Below are positions 36,195 to 46,330 of a stretch of DNA of 64,000 nt, in pieces. The notes below the pieces were generated by a model that did not search any database, had not been told where the DNA came from, and saw nothing but the letters and a program-made list of their open reading frames with translations. A program made the translations under genes and the position numbers. The stretch lies in the NCBI GenBank assembly GCA_032622095.1, contig CP136064.1, positions 175,414,247 through 175,478,246 of the forward strand. The letters run 5' to 3'. The DNA is from Siphonodentalium dalli. Taxonomy: Eukaryota; Mollusca; Scaphopoda; Gadilida; Siphonodentaliidae. Numbering within the stretch: position 1 is the first letter of the stretch; every line of letters begins with the position of its first letter.

Positions 36195-36242
36195 ACTGTC
36201 AAGTTCCTGTCAACAAAATAACCATCGAAATCCCCATTGTCA
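36195..36242 (-). pseudogene. 46-bp fragment of the integrase exon
   Basis: This stretch matches 41081-41127 with about three differences (shared words CAAGTTCCTGTCAACAAAAT and CCATCGAAATCCCCATT). On the minus strand it corresponds to the codons for GDFDGYFVDRNLIV of the integrase. No further homology was seen on either side. It is either a trace of a deleted integrase copy or a captured fragment. Confidence 0.75.
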
Positions 36243-36827
36243 TGGGATAGGTGCTGTTAAACTCAAATGACTTGACTCGTTTCGGACGTGATTCTCTTGG
36301 GAAAACATTATGCACAGACGAGATTTTTTGCAGAAATGCTTACTTTTATCTCACTTTATAGCAATTGAAGTGTTTATTTAATGTTGGGGCAGACCATTTG
36401 TCATGTCAGAATTCTCCACGTGACAACTCATACTACATGATGGGTGATCATCCATAGTCTATAAATCTTCCAGAATTTTAGGGTAGATACCACCAAATTG
36501 CGACCGATTGAGTTTCGGAAAATAATGCGTTTGGGAGCTGTAATTTCGCTATATGACGAGATGTTTGCGACATATTGAATAAATTGCTATTAATTTTAAA
36601 ATTATAGGATACCGTCGCAGAAATATACTTGAATTGCTCTCGCTTCTGGTTCCTTTCGCTAAAGGGGTCAAGATCCACCTGCCATGGACCGACCTCTCAA
36701 GTCGCCAGCGTGCAATTTGTGCTTATATTTAATGTCCTGGCATGTGAAAAGTTTATTACAGGAGTGTAGTCTGGCTCGCGTGTACTTTCAATTTGGTGGT
36801 TCACAACGGTGGCATTTGGTTGTATTA

Positions 36828-36985
36828 CCCAGAAATTCGAGGACATTTAGTTGCATGCACTCAATGTGAAGTAACTCTATATTAAAGTTCATACTATGGG
36901 TGCGTGTGTGTGATTAGTTAATATGGTGTTACTTCGCATTGTGTGCATGCGGTCAAATTGCGCCTAATGTCCTCGAATTTCTGGG
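36828..36985. repeat. Inverted repeat, ~55-bp arms
   Basis: CCCAGAAATTCGAGGACATT..TGCATGCACTCAATGTGAAGTAAC is mirrored by GTTACTTCGCATTGTGTGCATGC..AATGTCCTCGAATTTCTGGG with an extra ~13 bp in the right arm. Confidence 0.85.
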
Positions 36986-37454
36986 CAATCATGCTAGCCT
37001 AAGCAAGTATAGAATGTGCAGCAATAAGAGTGAGTGCCAACATAAAACTTGTCTATACGCGTATGTGGCTTACCGGCGCCCCTATTTTGGAATAAAATGA
37101 CGTCACAAATCACGACAAGCGACCCCCCCCCCCCCCCACATGATGCCAAAAATAGGTTACATCGTTCTGGACCCATCATTGAGCGATCGGCCTATATTTA
37201 CAACATGTTAATCTGCTCAAAACATTTAATTATAAAAGAATCATTCACTGATATAACAAGTGCATGAAGTGGGAAACGGATATGTCCATTTCCCGTCCTG
37301 TAGATAATGTTTTGGGAAACGGATCCCGTCCTAAACGAGTTCAAGGTGCACTAATAATTAGCAATAAAGAGATATAGATCATGTAACTTTATCATGCAAT
37401 AGCTGCTGTTGACCCCAGATCACTATAGAAACGGGCTCCGTCCGTTCGTTCGTC

Positions 37455-38490
37455 CGTCCGTCACATTTTTGGGGTCATTCGGCCAAAAAACATGACCGCT
37501 GCATGGTGGCCATCTTGGATTTCAAATTTGAATCCATTGGCGCGGGCTACAGGCCGTACTAAAATTTGTCATGAATGTTGACATTTACAAGTAGATGGGA
37601 ACGAGTCATTTTAGGATCAATCGGCCAAAAACATGGCCGCTGGTGGCCATCTTGGATTTTACTCTTTGCAGCACTAAATACTTTGACAGAACCTACATAC
37701 CACATCCCTGATCTGATCATCACCAAACGGACGGATCATCGGGGTGACCTCTTAATGGGAACGAGTCATTTTGGGGTCATTCGGCAAAAAAAATATGGCC
37801 ACCAATGGCAATTTTGGATTTTGTAAATATATAACATTAAAGGTACTCAATCCGATTTTACTCTTTGCATCAGTAAATCCATTGACGCATAATACAGACC
37901 ACATCTCTGATCCGATCATCACCAAACTTCACATGGATCATCGGGGTGACCTCTAGATGGGAACGTGTCATTTGGCAAAATAAAACATGGCCGCCATCAG
38001 CCATCTTGGATTTTACTCTTTGCATATCACTAAATACTTTCACACACCCTACAGACCACAACCCTGATCCGATCATCAACAAACTTTATATTCATGATTG
38101 GGATGGCCCCTAGTTGGGCACGAATAATTTTGGGGTCATTCGGCCAAAAAACATGACCGCTGCATGGTGGCCATCTTGGATTTCAAATTTGAATCCATTG
38201 GCGCGGGCTACAGGCCGTACTGATCATCATAAAATTTGTCATGAATGTTGACATTTACATGTAGATGGGAATGAGTCATTTTAGGATCAATCGGCCAAAA
38301 ACATGGCCGCTGGTGGCCATCTTGGATTTTACTCTTTGCAGCACTAAATACTTTGACACACCCTACATACCACATCCCTGATCTGATCATCAACAAACGG
38401 ACGGATCATCGGATGGACCTCTTGATGGGAACGAGTCATTTTGGGGTCATTCGGCAAAAAAAATATGGCCATTTTGGATTTTGTAAATAT
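37455..38490. repeat. Duplicated block of ~160-bp AGCTCAAC-family monomers
   Basis: Bases about 37459-37858 and 38125-38525 are near-identical (both carry GACCGCTGCATGGTGGCCAT, ACCAAACGGACGGATCATCGG-like text and TTTTGTAAATATATA.CATTAAAGG). In the first block the AAGGTACTCAATCCGAT MITE survives only as its first ~18 bases (37840-37857). In the second it is complete (38500-38942). Confidence 0.82.
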
Positions 38491-38499
38491 ATATCATTA

Positions 38500-38942
38500 A
38501 AGGTACGCAATCCGATTAAGCACCCCTAAATTACTATTTCCTTGGCTTTAGGGGTAAAAAATATTTGATTCGAGTCGAGGAACGAGTTATTAGATATTGA
38601 TTTTTGAAGTTTGTAATTTTCTCGAGATGTGTACTAATAATTGCCCCTAAGTTTGTAATTTTCTCGAGATGTGTATTAATAATTTCCACAGAAACACTTA
38701 TTCAAACAGGCGAAGATGGATAACTCTAAAATCAAGTGTATTAATAACGCAATTTTGACTGAGATCATCCTTTTGACAGCGTGTTTCTGGGCCAGAAACA
38801 ATAGAAATATCAAAACTTCAAAAATTTATATCTGATCACTCTGAGCGTTGATTGGTAGGTTCCTCGACTCGAATCAATTATTTTTTATCCCCGAAGCCAA
38901 AGAAATCGTAATTTATGAGGGCCTGATAGGATTGAGTACCTT
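38500..38942. mobile_element. MITE, AAGGTACTCAATCCGAT family, copy 4
   Basis: Ends AAGGTACGCAATCCGAT / GATAGGATTGAGTACCTT with TA flanks (38498-38499, 38943-38944). Length is 443 bp. It ends 63 bp past the stop codon of the minus-strand integrase gene, so it may be transcribed as that gene's 3' region. Confidence 0.87.
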
Positions 38943-39005
38943 TAACACAAGAACACGAATGTGAACCTGGTGCATATTTCTGTATTTGTTATTACCGCAA
39001 TATAT

Positions 39006-39338
39006 TTACAAATCTAAGTGCATTCTGAATAATCGACGCAATTCCAAGTAAAGGTTTATCCTATGATACACATCCCCGGGTACACCCAGGTTACGAACTG
39101 CCATAAAATAAGTGCAAAGTTTGAATACGTCTGTGTCACACGCTATGGAACTTCGAAACCGGCACTCGCCTCTGCAACCACGCCTTTCCACCTCAGGTAC
39201 CCCAACAAGACAGTCGTTAGAGTCATACACTTCAGGCATAGTGTACATAACGTTAGGCCGGCCGTGTGGCACATTTTCATTCTTCGATGGTCGTATCAAA
39301 TGGGAATCCCAAACGTCAGCCATAGCATCCATATCGTC
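39006..39338 (-). CDS. DDE integrase-like protein, exon 2 (C-terminal)
   Basis: On the minus strand an acceptor (tttgtgttgtag) precedes GACGATATGGATGCTATGG at 39338, in phase 0, matching the phase-0 end of exon 1. It encodes residues 279-388 and a stop. The text AMADVWDSHLIRPSKN and VPHGRPNVMYTMPEVY is the conserved region that follows the catalytic core in this integrase family, as I recall it from fish and mollusc proteins. It may recognise DNA or shape the core. The plus-strand frames at 39063 and 39112 are shadows. Confidence 0.9.
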   Translation of the reverse strand, partial: DDMDAMADVWDSHLIRPSKNENVPHGRPNVMYTMPEVYDSNDCLVGVPEVERRGCRGECRFRSSIACDTDVFKLCTYFMAVRNLGVPGDVYHRINLYLELRRLFRMHLDL

Positions 39339-40244
39339 CTACAACACAAACAAATGACACATTAGGACATCTTGTCAACAATAAAAATGATGATCATTCA
39401 ACATTTAATATTGCATGGCAATACAAAAAGAAATAAATGTAGTGTATATGATGCGGTTTACACTAATTGAGCCCACAATACCACATACACCGACTACATT
39501 CATTTCTTATATTTATTTTGCTTTTTGATGATTAATTCCAATAATAAAGATGAGAGAATTCTTATTTATTTTCACAAAATCTGCCAGGAATTTTAAATTA
39601 GCACACGCAGCACATTATATCAGCCCAATATAAGATTTCCAAACTCTTGGCGATGATAACGTGATCGATAAAAATAACTGGCTTCAGATTTAAAGGCGGC
39701 GTTCGTTGCAGAAATATTCATATTAGTTCAAATTGCCATCAACAGAAGGAATATTAAAGCATATATAGCTTTGTTCATATACCAAACATAATAAGCGCAT
39801 AAAAATAGTATATATATAAAGTCAAGACGTACGATGGTGTACGTAAACAAGAGCCTGCTCGTATTACAGAAGTTGTGTTTCTGTTTACATAACACAGCGC
39901 AATTCTATTGGTTAATTACACACAAATTATATAAACGCTCTTTATTATTTCCACACCAGGAAAACAGTAACAAATTACGCTCTTTATGTTTATCAAATCA
40001 AAACAAAAGCCAGGTAACGTAACGTTTTTTCCCTTCTGTTTACATAACACATGGCAAACAATTGACAATAACATACCGTTTATGCCATATTTATGATTGG
40101 TACAAGAACAAGGTATGTCTATATTTTACTATTCTTTCTGTTTATGGCGGTTTTTGACGGAGGTGAATATTTCAATAGCATACCCACCGCCAACGCCACC
40201 CGTATCTTTAAAAGTACGCCCAATTACTCTACTGATCGCGTTTA

Positions 40245-40278
<34 letters not shown>

Positions 40279-41055
40279 TTTATTCATCCATTTCTGAAGA
40301 GTCGAGTTTGGGATATACCCAATGCACATGAGCATATTTGTTTGTCCACTGGGAGATTATCAATGCACATATAACAGTCTACGTGGAAATGTGAGAGGAA
40401 ACGATACCATGTGTCATTTCTTGAGTCCATCAGAAAAGAACAGTCACGGTATCATTATAAATTTTACCACATCTTATGCACACAACGTCCTTAACGAATT
40501 TCAACATGCATAGTAATTGCACAATAAATATAAATATATAATAATAATTTATTTCGTCCACATCGTATGGTCTGTTTTCAAGAGTCTAATCATTAAAGTA
40601 TTATGATTTAAAGATCCCACTTCCGATTCGAAGATCCCCATATATCATCCAGATATACGTGTACAACAATGGTAACTCTCCAAAACCCATGCAATCTGGT
40701 GATTAGTATCGATTAATTACATAATAACGCCAACGACGACCAGCTATATATATCAAGTTGGTTAAAAAAGGTCATATATTCACGTTATTCCAAGGCAGTT
40801 TGAACGGCGAAATATTGTCAATCGCCATTATATACGATATGGCCCATATATATATTCCGAATTTAACCTAGACGTATGAAACTCGCGAAGGATAATTTAT
40901 CGGAAATCTCCTCCCAACACATGCTCGTATGAAAATAACATATCGGTAAATATGATTGTTTCTCTAATTTCAAGCACAAACACACGAGTATAGTTTTGGA
41001 AAATATATATGTATATTCCCATGCAAGCCATTGTGTATAATTTCAACCAAATTAC
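39339..41055 (-). other. Intron of the integrase gene
   Basis: The donor is CAG|GTAATT (41055 downward) and the acceptor ends at 39339. The 1.7-kb intron holds a small inverted repeat near 39433-39510, direct-repeat copy A (39694-40215), a (TA)n run at about 40243-40277, and otherwise unrecognised AT-rich sequence. Confidence 0.88.
39694..40215 (+). repeat. ~0.5-kb direct repeat, copy A
   Basis: Shares an ordered series of words with 42944-43440: AAATATTCATATT, AGCCTG.T.GT.TTACAGAAG, CACACAAAT.A.ATAAAC.CTCTTTATTA, CGCTCTTTATGTTTA, TGTTTACATAACA, GACAATAACATAC.GTTTATGC, TTCTTTCTGTTT and TTTTTGACGG. Rough identity by eye is about 70%. It lies in the integrase intron. Confidence 0.85.
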
Positions 41056-41889
41056 CTGAATCAAGGCCAAGAAGCAGAAAACTATCAAGTTCCTGTCAAC
41101 AAAATAGCCATCGAAATCCCCATTCTCTTTCAGTTTGTGGAAAACATCCAACCAAAAGTCAGCACACTCCTTCCGCAAAAAGCCCCACCATCGTTCAATG
41201 CGCTGATTTGCCGTGCTTCTCCCATATAGAAAACTCTTTTCTCTCCCAAAATTATCTGACGAATTCCGGCGAAAAAAACGTTGAAGGGTGCAAACAGTGC
41301 CATTCTCTGTCCCTTTGTCAGACCTAACAATTCTTGGACAGCCTTCTCTTTCGCCAACGGCCTCCAAAAAATAACCACCAATCAGTTTGGGGTCGCTGCT
41401 TGTCGAGTATGCTTTCAACCATATCACTTTCCTTGAGAACCCATCAACACAGCCGTTGACACAAATGCCGAATGGCTTCAATTTGTCATACGAATCGACA
41501 TGCCAAACGTAATTTGGTCCTTTTGCATAATATGAACGCCTATGAAGTCGCCGTGATCTCCGGTCGTCAGTTGCTTTTGGGTTGAGTATTTTTAAGAGCT
41601 CTCTCACATCTTCTTTGCGAACTCTCAGCCCGTTGTCCAATATTTTTTGGTGCATCCACCTGTAGCCGTGCAAGCATCCAGATGATTGAATATCACGACG
41701 GACAAATGCTATAACATCGGCTATATTTGAGTAGTCACTGCGACGCAATAAACCCATTGATTTCAATAATCTCATGAGATGCCGGAGACTCAAGACAATT
41801 CCAAACCGTGTAGCCAAGGCACTGATGATATCGTTGTATTTCAGTCCAAGATGAAACAGAAACTTCACAATGTCTTCCCTTGAACTCAT
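41056..41889 (-). CDS. DDE integrase-like protein, exon 1 (catalytic core)
   Basis: Integrases of the rve fold cut and join DNA ends with two Asp and one Glu. Exon 1 has 278 codons from ATG (41889, context GAGAAATGA) to a phase-0 donor. The 330-codon frame beyond 41056 is intron read-through. Residues 1-50 look like a helix-turn-helix (SREDIVKFLFHLGLKYNDII, then LSLRHLMRLLKSMGLLRR). A basic linker follows (RRSRRLHRRSYY). The core holds D132 (YVWHVDSYDKLKPFG), D191 (RSDKGTENG) and E232 (ANQRIERWW), with 58 residues between the aspartates and 40 between D191 and E232. With exon 2 the protein is 388 residues and uninterrupted. A captured host-like gene or a young transposon are both possible. 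I saw no gag, protease, reverse transcriptase or terminal inverted repeats nearby, so it does not look like a retroelement. Confidence 0.95.
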
Positions 41890-41960
41890 TTCTCCACGAG
41901 ATTAAAATATACTGTTAGTCCCTATCCTCTCGAATCGAGTGCCTGTCTGAGTAGGCTTCT

Positions 41961-42896
41961 TCTCGTGGTCACGAGTTCACATTCTCGTGGCCACGACCAT
42001 ATTCTCGTGGCCACGACCATATTCTCGTGGCCACGACCATATTCTCGTGGCCACGACCATATTCTCGTGGCCACGACTTTATGGTCGTGGCCACGACTTC
42101 ATAGTCTCGTGGCCACGACTCCATATTCTCGTGGCCACGAGTTCATATTCTCGTGGCCACGACCATATTCTCGTGGCCACGACCATATTCTCGTGGCCAC
42201 GACTTTATTCTCGTGGCCACGACTTTATTCTCGTGGCCACGACTTCATACATATTCTCGTGGCCACGACTTCATATTCTCGTGGCCACGACCATATTCTC
42301 GTGGCCACGACTTTATTCTCGTGGCCACGACTTTATTCTCGTGGCCACGACTTTATTCTCGTGGCCACGACTTCATATTCTCGTGGCCACGACTTCATAG
42401 TCTCGTGGCCACGACTTCACATTCTCGTGGCCACGACTTCATATTCTCGTGGCCACGACTATATTCTCGTGGCCACGACCATATTCTCGTGGCCACGACA
42501 TTATTCTCGTGGCCACGACTCCATATTCTCGTGCCCACGACTTTATTCTCGTGGCCACGACCATATTCTCGTGGCCACGACTTCATTGTCTCGTGGCCAC
42601 GACTTCATATTCTCGTGGCCACGACTTCATATTCTCGTGGCCACGACTATATTCTCGTGGCCACGACATTATTCTCGTGGCCACGACTTTATGCTCGTGG
42701 CCACGACTTTATTCTCGTGGCCACGACATTATTCTCGTGCCCACGACTTTATTCTCGTGGCCACGACTTTATTCTCGTGCCCACGACTTCGTAGTCTCGT
42801 GGCCACGACCTCATATTCTCGTGGCCACGACTTCATATGCTCGTGGCCACGACTTCATATTCTCGTGGCCACGACTTTATTCTCGTGGCCACGACT
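41961..42896. repeat. Array of ~45 palindromes TCGTGGCCACGA
   Basis: The unit is 20-22 bp: ATTCTCGTGGCCACGAC plus CAT, TTT or TTCAT. I counted about 45 units, about 41 with a perfect TCGTGGCCACGA core. Three have TGCCCA in the middle and the first has TGGTCA. Units have no stop codon in five or six frames, which explains the overlapping 327-, 213-, 151- and 137-codon frames. They are not proteins. The array starts 72 bp upstream of the integrase ATG, so it occupies its promoter or leader. The leader itself contains a half unit, TCTCGTGG, seven bases before the ATG. Spacers are too short and too uniform for CRISPR. Confidence 0.97.
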
Positions 42897-42943
42897 TAAA
42901 ATAAAAAATTCGGATGTCACCTCCGGGGCTCCATACGTGAGGC

Positions 42944-43440
42944 CTTAATTGTCGAAAATATTCATATTTGTTCCAAACACTGTAAACAGAAAAACATTAA
43001 AAAGCATACAGTTTCGTTCATATATACCATGACCATCGCGTAAACAGCATGGTATCATAAAGACCTACTATATTTTACCTAAGCAAGAGCCTGATTGTGT
43101 TACAGAAGACAGCACAATGCTACTGGCTAATCACACACAAATGGCATAAACTCTCTTTATTAGTTCCATATCAGGAATTCACCAACAAAGAACGCTCTTT
43201 ATGTTTACCATCATAATATAAACAAACGCCAGAAAAGTAACTTTTTGTGCTTTTGTTTACATAACAATGGTCAAAAATATGACAATAACATACTGTTTAT
43301 GCGATAATTCTTATTTGTTCTTGGACAAAGTCTATCTACATTTTGATGTTCTTTCTGTTTGTAGCGTTTTTGACGGGTTGATATATTTTCACAGGATAGC
43401 CATCGCCAAGGCCAACCGTACCTTTAATACGCTTCAAATA
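42944..43440 (+). repeat. ~0.5-kb direct repeat, copy B
   Basis: Homologous in the same orientation to 39694-40215 (see that entry). Copy B lies just beyond the palindrome array, so copies A and B bracket a ~2.7-kb segment with integrase exon 1 and the array. Offset between copies is about 3.25 kb. Confidence 0.85.
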
Positions 43441-44329
43441 TGCTGTTTTGAAATATGCATACTGGTATATGAGAGAGAAGTCACAGCTCCCTATGGCAAA
43501 AATAGGGAGAAGTGACACATTTTATGGAGAGGATGTCTCCCACGTCACCTTCTAGGCTGATCCCTGCTACAAAGTACTCGAGCTGGTGTTGCTAATTACA
43601 GGCAATTACACTGTGCAACATGTATTATATGATTTTAGACTTCCTTTATAAATCTGGTCACTTAAAGTATTCGACTGTGTTATAATTTATTTAATAGTGA
43701 ATAGGGATGTTGAAATTATTGCTACATGTACTTTGTGTTTGTCCTGATATTTTGCATCTTATTCCAAGTTATTTATATATTTATTATATTAATCCTTTGA
43801 TGACTGAATACATATTAATGGGTAGTTACTTGATTAACTGGTTCATTTGTTGAATTGCTGAGCCTTGTGTTGTTTATTGAACTTATCAGTTGAACATCCC
43901 TAAAATGCAACGTGTTCTGCTTCTATTGTATGATCTGTGCATGCATCCCCATAATGAGGAATAGACCATTTGATTGTATACTTTTATAACTAAATGGGAG
44001 AATTCATTCAGTAATCAAAGGGTTAACCTGCAGCTTCTTATTACATTGATATGTTACTAGCTGGTATGAAGCATTTATTAAAATGGTACACAGTAATTGT
44101 GTGAAATTATTAGTCCATATGTGAGTGATTACATCCATATGGTCTCCGTTGGGGGGGGGGGGTGTATGTGTCCACCTGGAAAGTTCCAACTGCACCCATG
44201 TCCCCATCTGAATTAGATCTATACCAGGGTTCACGGAAATCCATTGGAAAATTTCGAATTAAAATGCCCCATCCGAATTAACAGTAAATTTTCCTCTAAT
44301 CAAATAATAAAGTAATAAAAATAATAATT
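43441..44329. other. Non-coding stretch
   Basis: No gene was seen. A G-run lies at about 44150-44162 and a C-run begins at 44333. Confidence 0.4.
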
Positions 44330-44481
44330 ATACCCCCCCCCACAACAAAGTTGCGGGGTGGGGTATACTGGAATCAGCTTGTCTGTCCGTCCATCTGTCC
44401 ACGGACACAAATTTGTTCGGAGATTTTCTCAGTTGTTTTTAATCACTTTCCATGAAACTTGGCACAGACATCAACCACCAT
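44330..44481 (+). repeat. Left part of a split CCCCGCAACGAAGTT repeat
   Basis: ATACCCCCCCCCACAACAAAG through AGACATCAACCACCAT aligns with 13767-13923. The text stops at 44481 and resumes at 55841. Confidence 0.85.
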
Positions 44482-44871
44482 AGATATTGGTCGACCTCTG
44501 CACCCCCCCCCCCACCCCCCCAGGACTCAACTTCACCCCACTAATTTTCTTTCTTAATCTCTCCTCTAATTTTTTTCGGTTGTTAATAAGAAGAAAAAAA
44601 AGGTGGCCGCAGAGACTCCAGACAAGATGGTGTCCATCATGGCGGCCATTTTTTTTTTATGCACCAGGTCTCTTTGATCGCCGGTATAGTAAAGATGAGA
44701 TCACATGTGGTCTTGTTTTCTGCTCGATTTGTTATGGTAATATACAACCCTTATAAATTAGCCAAAAATCCAATATGGCGGCAAAGATGGGCGCCGAAAT
44801 GTGAAAATTTGCTATTTTTCGGACATTTCACCACATTTCGTTTGTCTCTGTGGGAAAATATTGGCATCTTG

Positions 44872-46187
44872 CAGGGGGAGTCTGCACAAAAATTCCGTAT
44901 ATAGGGTCGGGGTGGGTGGTCCAGAGGCCGAACAAATTGTGCTTGTAAATTTTTCCAAAATGGCTTTTTTTCAAACAATTTACAAGTACTGACCATGTAA
45001 TGTTGTTTGTAAGCATGTTAGTACCATGCTTGTTGGTATAGGGCTATATATGCAGCTATAGTGACTCTTTAGCCTCAGCTTTAGCAAGATTCTGGATTTC
45101 ACAGGATCCCGGCCCACTTCACAGTGGACCACCGTAATAGCGTTCAGGAAACTTAACCCATGGTTGAGTTATAATAATGCAAAACGTGTTTACGGATGGA
45201 ACAAGGCCAGTAACTCTGGTATGCAATGATAGGCGAAACCTGTGATATGCAGTATAATATGTGCATACATCCTTCCCCTATCATTCTGGTCTATCACCAT
45301 ACCAAACCCCATCAAAATTCGACAACCGACACTTAACTTTATTGCAAAAACTTTGTACGGACTGAATTTCATAAAGTCGAACAGGGCCCATAACTCTGGT
45401 AGGCATTGATGGTCACAACCCGTGATATTATGCATATTCGTTCCCCATTTCTGATCCGTCACCATGCCATAGGGCATCAAAATATGTCAACCGACTCTTG
45501 AGTTATAATGCAAAATGTTTGTACGGACGGACGCTCGGACGGCTCGAGACGTCAACTATATACCCGCCGACTAATATCGGGGGGCATAATAACCATATAT
45601 CTAGGTGTATACCTAACCAAAAACAATTCCCCTCCCCCACCACACCCCGGTGGATATAAGACTAAAGAGTTCTTTGGTCATGCACAAATAATTGTGGAAC
45701 ACCTGACCTGTTTACCACTATTTACACTGGGCAGGGTTCTCTGTCAGACACAACACACTCGATATATTAAGGCTATAATGGGGTCTAGGGCGATTAGTGA
45801 CATATAGTGTACCTACACAATGCTTTATTATTGTTGTTAGATACTGAAAACACCAGGAAACACCTGGAAATACAGTTTATTTTTCGTTTTTCTGATCTGT
45901 GTTTACCAATTAAGCATGTTATTGCTTGAGTCTTAACGGTACACAGCAATAGTTTGCACCAAAACATGATAGTGGAATGGGATTGAAAGGCAGTTAACAA
46001 AGTTATTGAAGAACGGCTAAAAAAAAACTCTGAAATTTTTATAAAAACATGAGAAAGGGGGGTGGGTCCCCAAAATTTTGGAGGATTTTTTTTTTTTTGC
46101 ACAAATGGGGTAGTGGGTCCCTCGGGGTCGGAAAAAAACTTTTTGGGCCCTATATGTGCAATTTTTTTCCAGACCCCCCCCCCCCCC
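44872..46187. mobile_element. hAT-like non-autonomous element in the left foldback arm
   Basis: An exact 8-bp duplication GCATCTTG flanks the insert (44864-44871 and 46188-46195). The right arm of the foldback has that sequence once, uninterrupted. The ends are inverted and imperfect: CAGGGGGAGTCTG..AAAAATT..ATATAGGG versus a long G run then GTCTGG..AAAAAATT..ATATAGGG. An 8-bp duplication and a CAGGGG start are typical of hAT elements. It encodes no transposase over 1316 bp. Confidence 0.88.
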
Positions 46188-46330
46188 GCATCTTGACCCG
46201 ATTTTATACATATATCGTCTAGAAGAGTCATTGACGATCACAATGATTAATTAAACCATCAAACCATTACTCCCAAGTATAACAGAGGCCAACCTGAGAG
46301 TTATATCCCTTATATGCTTAAAAGCCATGA

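Larger units (their letters stand above)
34690..37420. repeat. Degenerate tandem unit of ~110-150 bp (GATAGGTGCTGTTGACCTCAGATG)
   Basis: Words like TTAGATAGGTCCYGTT.ACCTCAGATG.YTTAAAA recur at 34704, 35819, 35960, 36100, 36245 and 37395, often followed by (G/T)CAATAAAGA. The first two copies are separated by an inserted AGCTCAAC element (34745-35735), which suggests a once-continuous array. Confidence 0.5.

Noticed and set aside
40897-41055. Last 52 codons of the 330-codon integrase frame
   Set aside because: Intron read-through past CAG|GTAATT; the conserved C-terminal block is found at 39338-39006 instead.
41961-42896. CRISPR-like array
   Set aside because: The repeats are palindromes of 12 bp with 8-10 bp near-uniform spacers, in an animal genome; no cas genes and no variable spacers.
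41965-42948. 327-codon open frame rich in SRGHD and FSWPR, and overlapping long frames
   Set aside because: Direct translation of a 20-22-bp palindromic tandem repeat that happens to lack stops in several frames; no start context or domain.
39694-43440. LTR retrotransposon with the 0.5-kb direct repeats as LTRs
   Set aside because: No TG..CA ends, primer-binding site, polypurine tract, gag or reverse transcriptase. One repeat lies inside the intron, and the repeats are only about 70% alike by eye.
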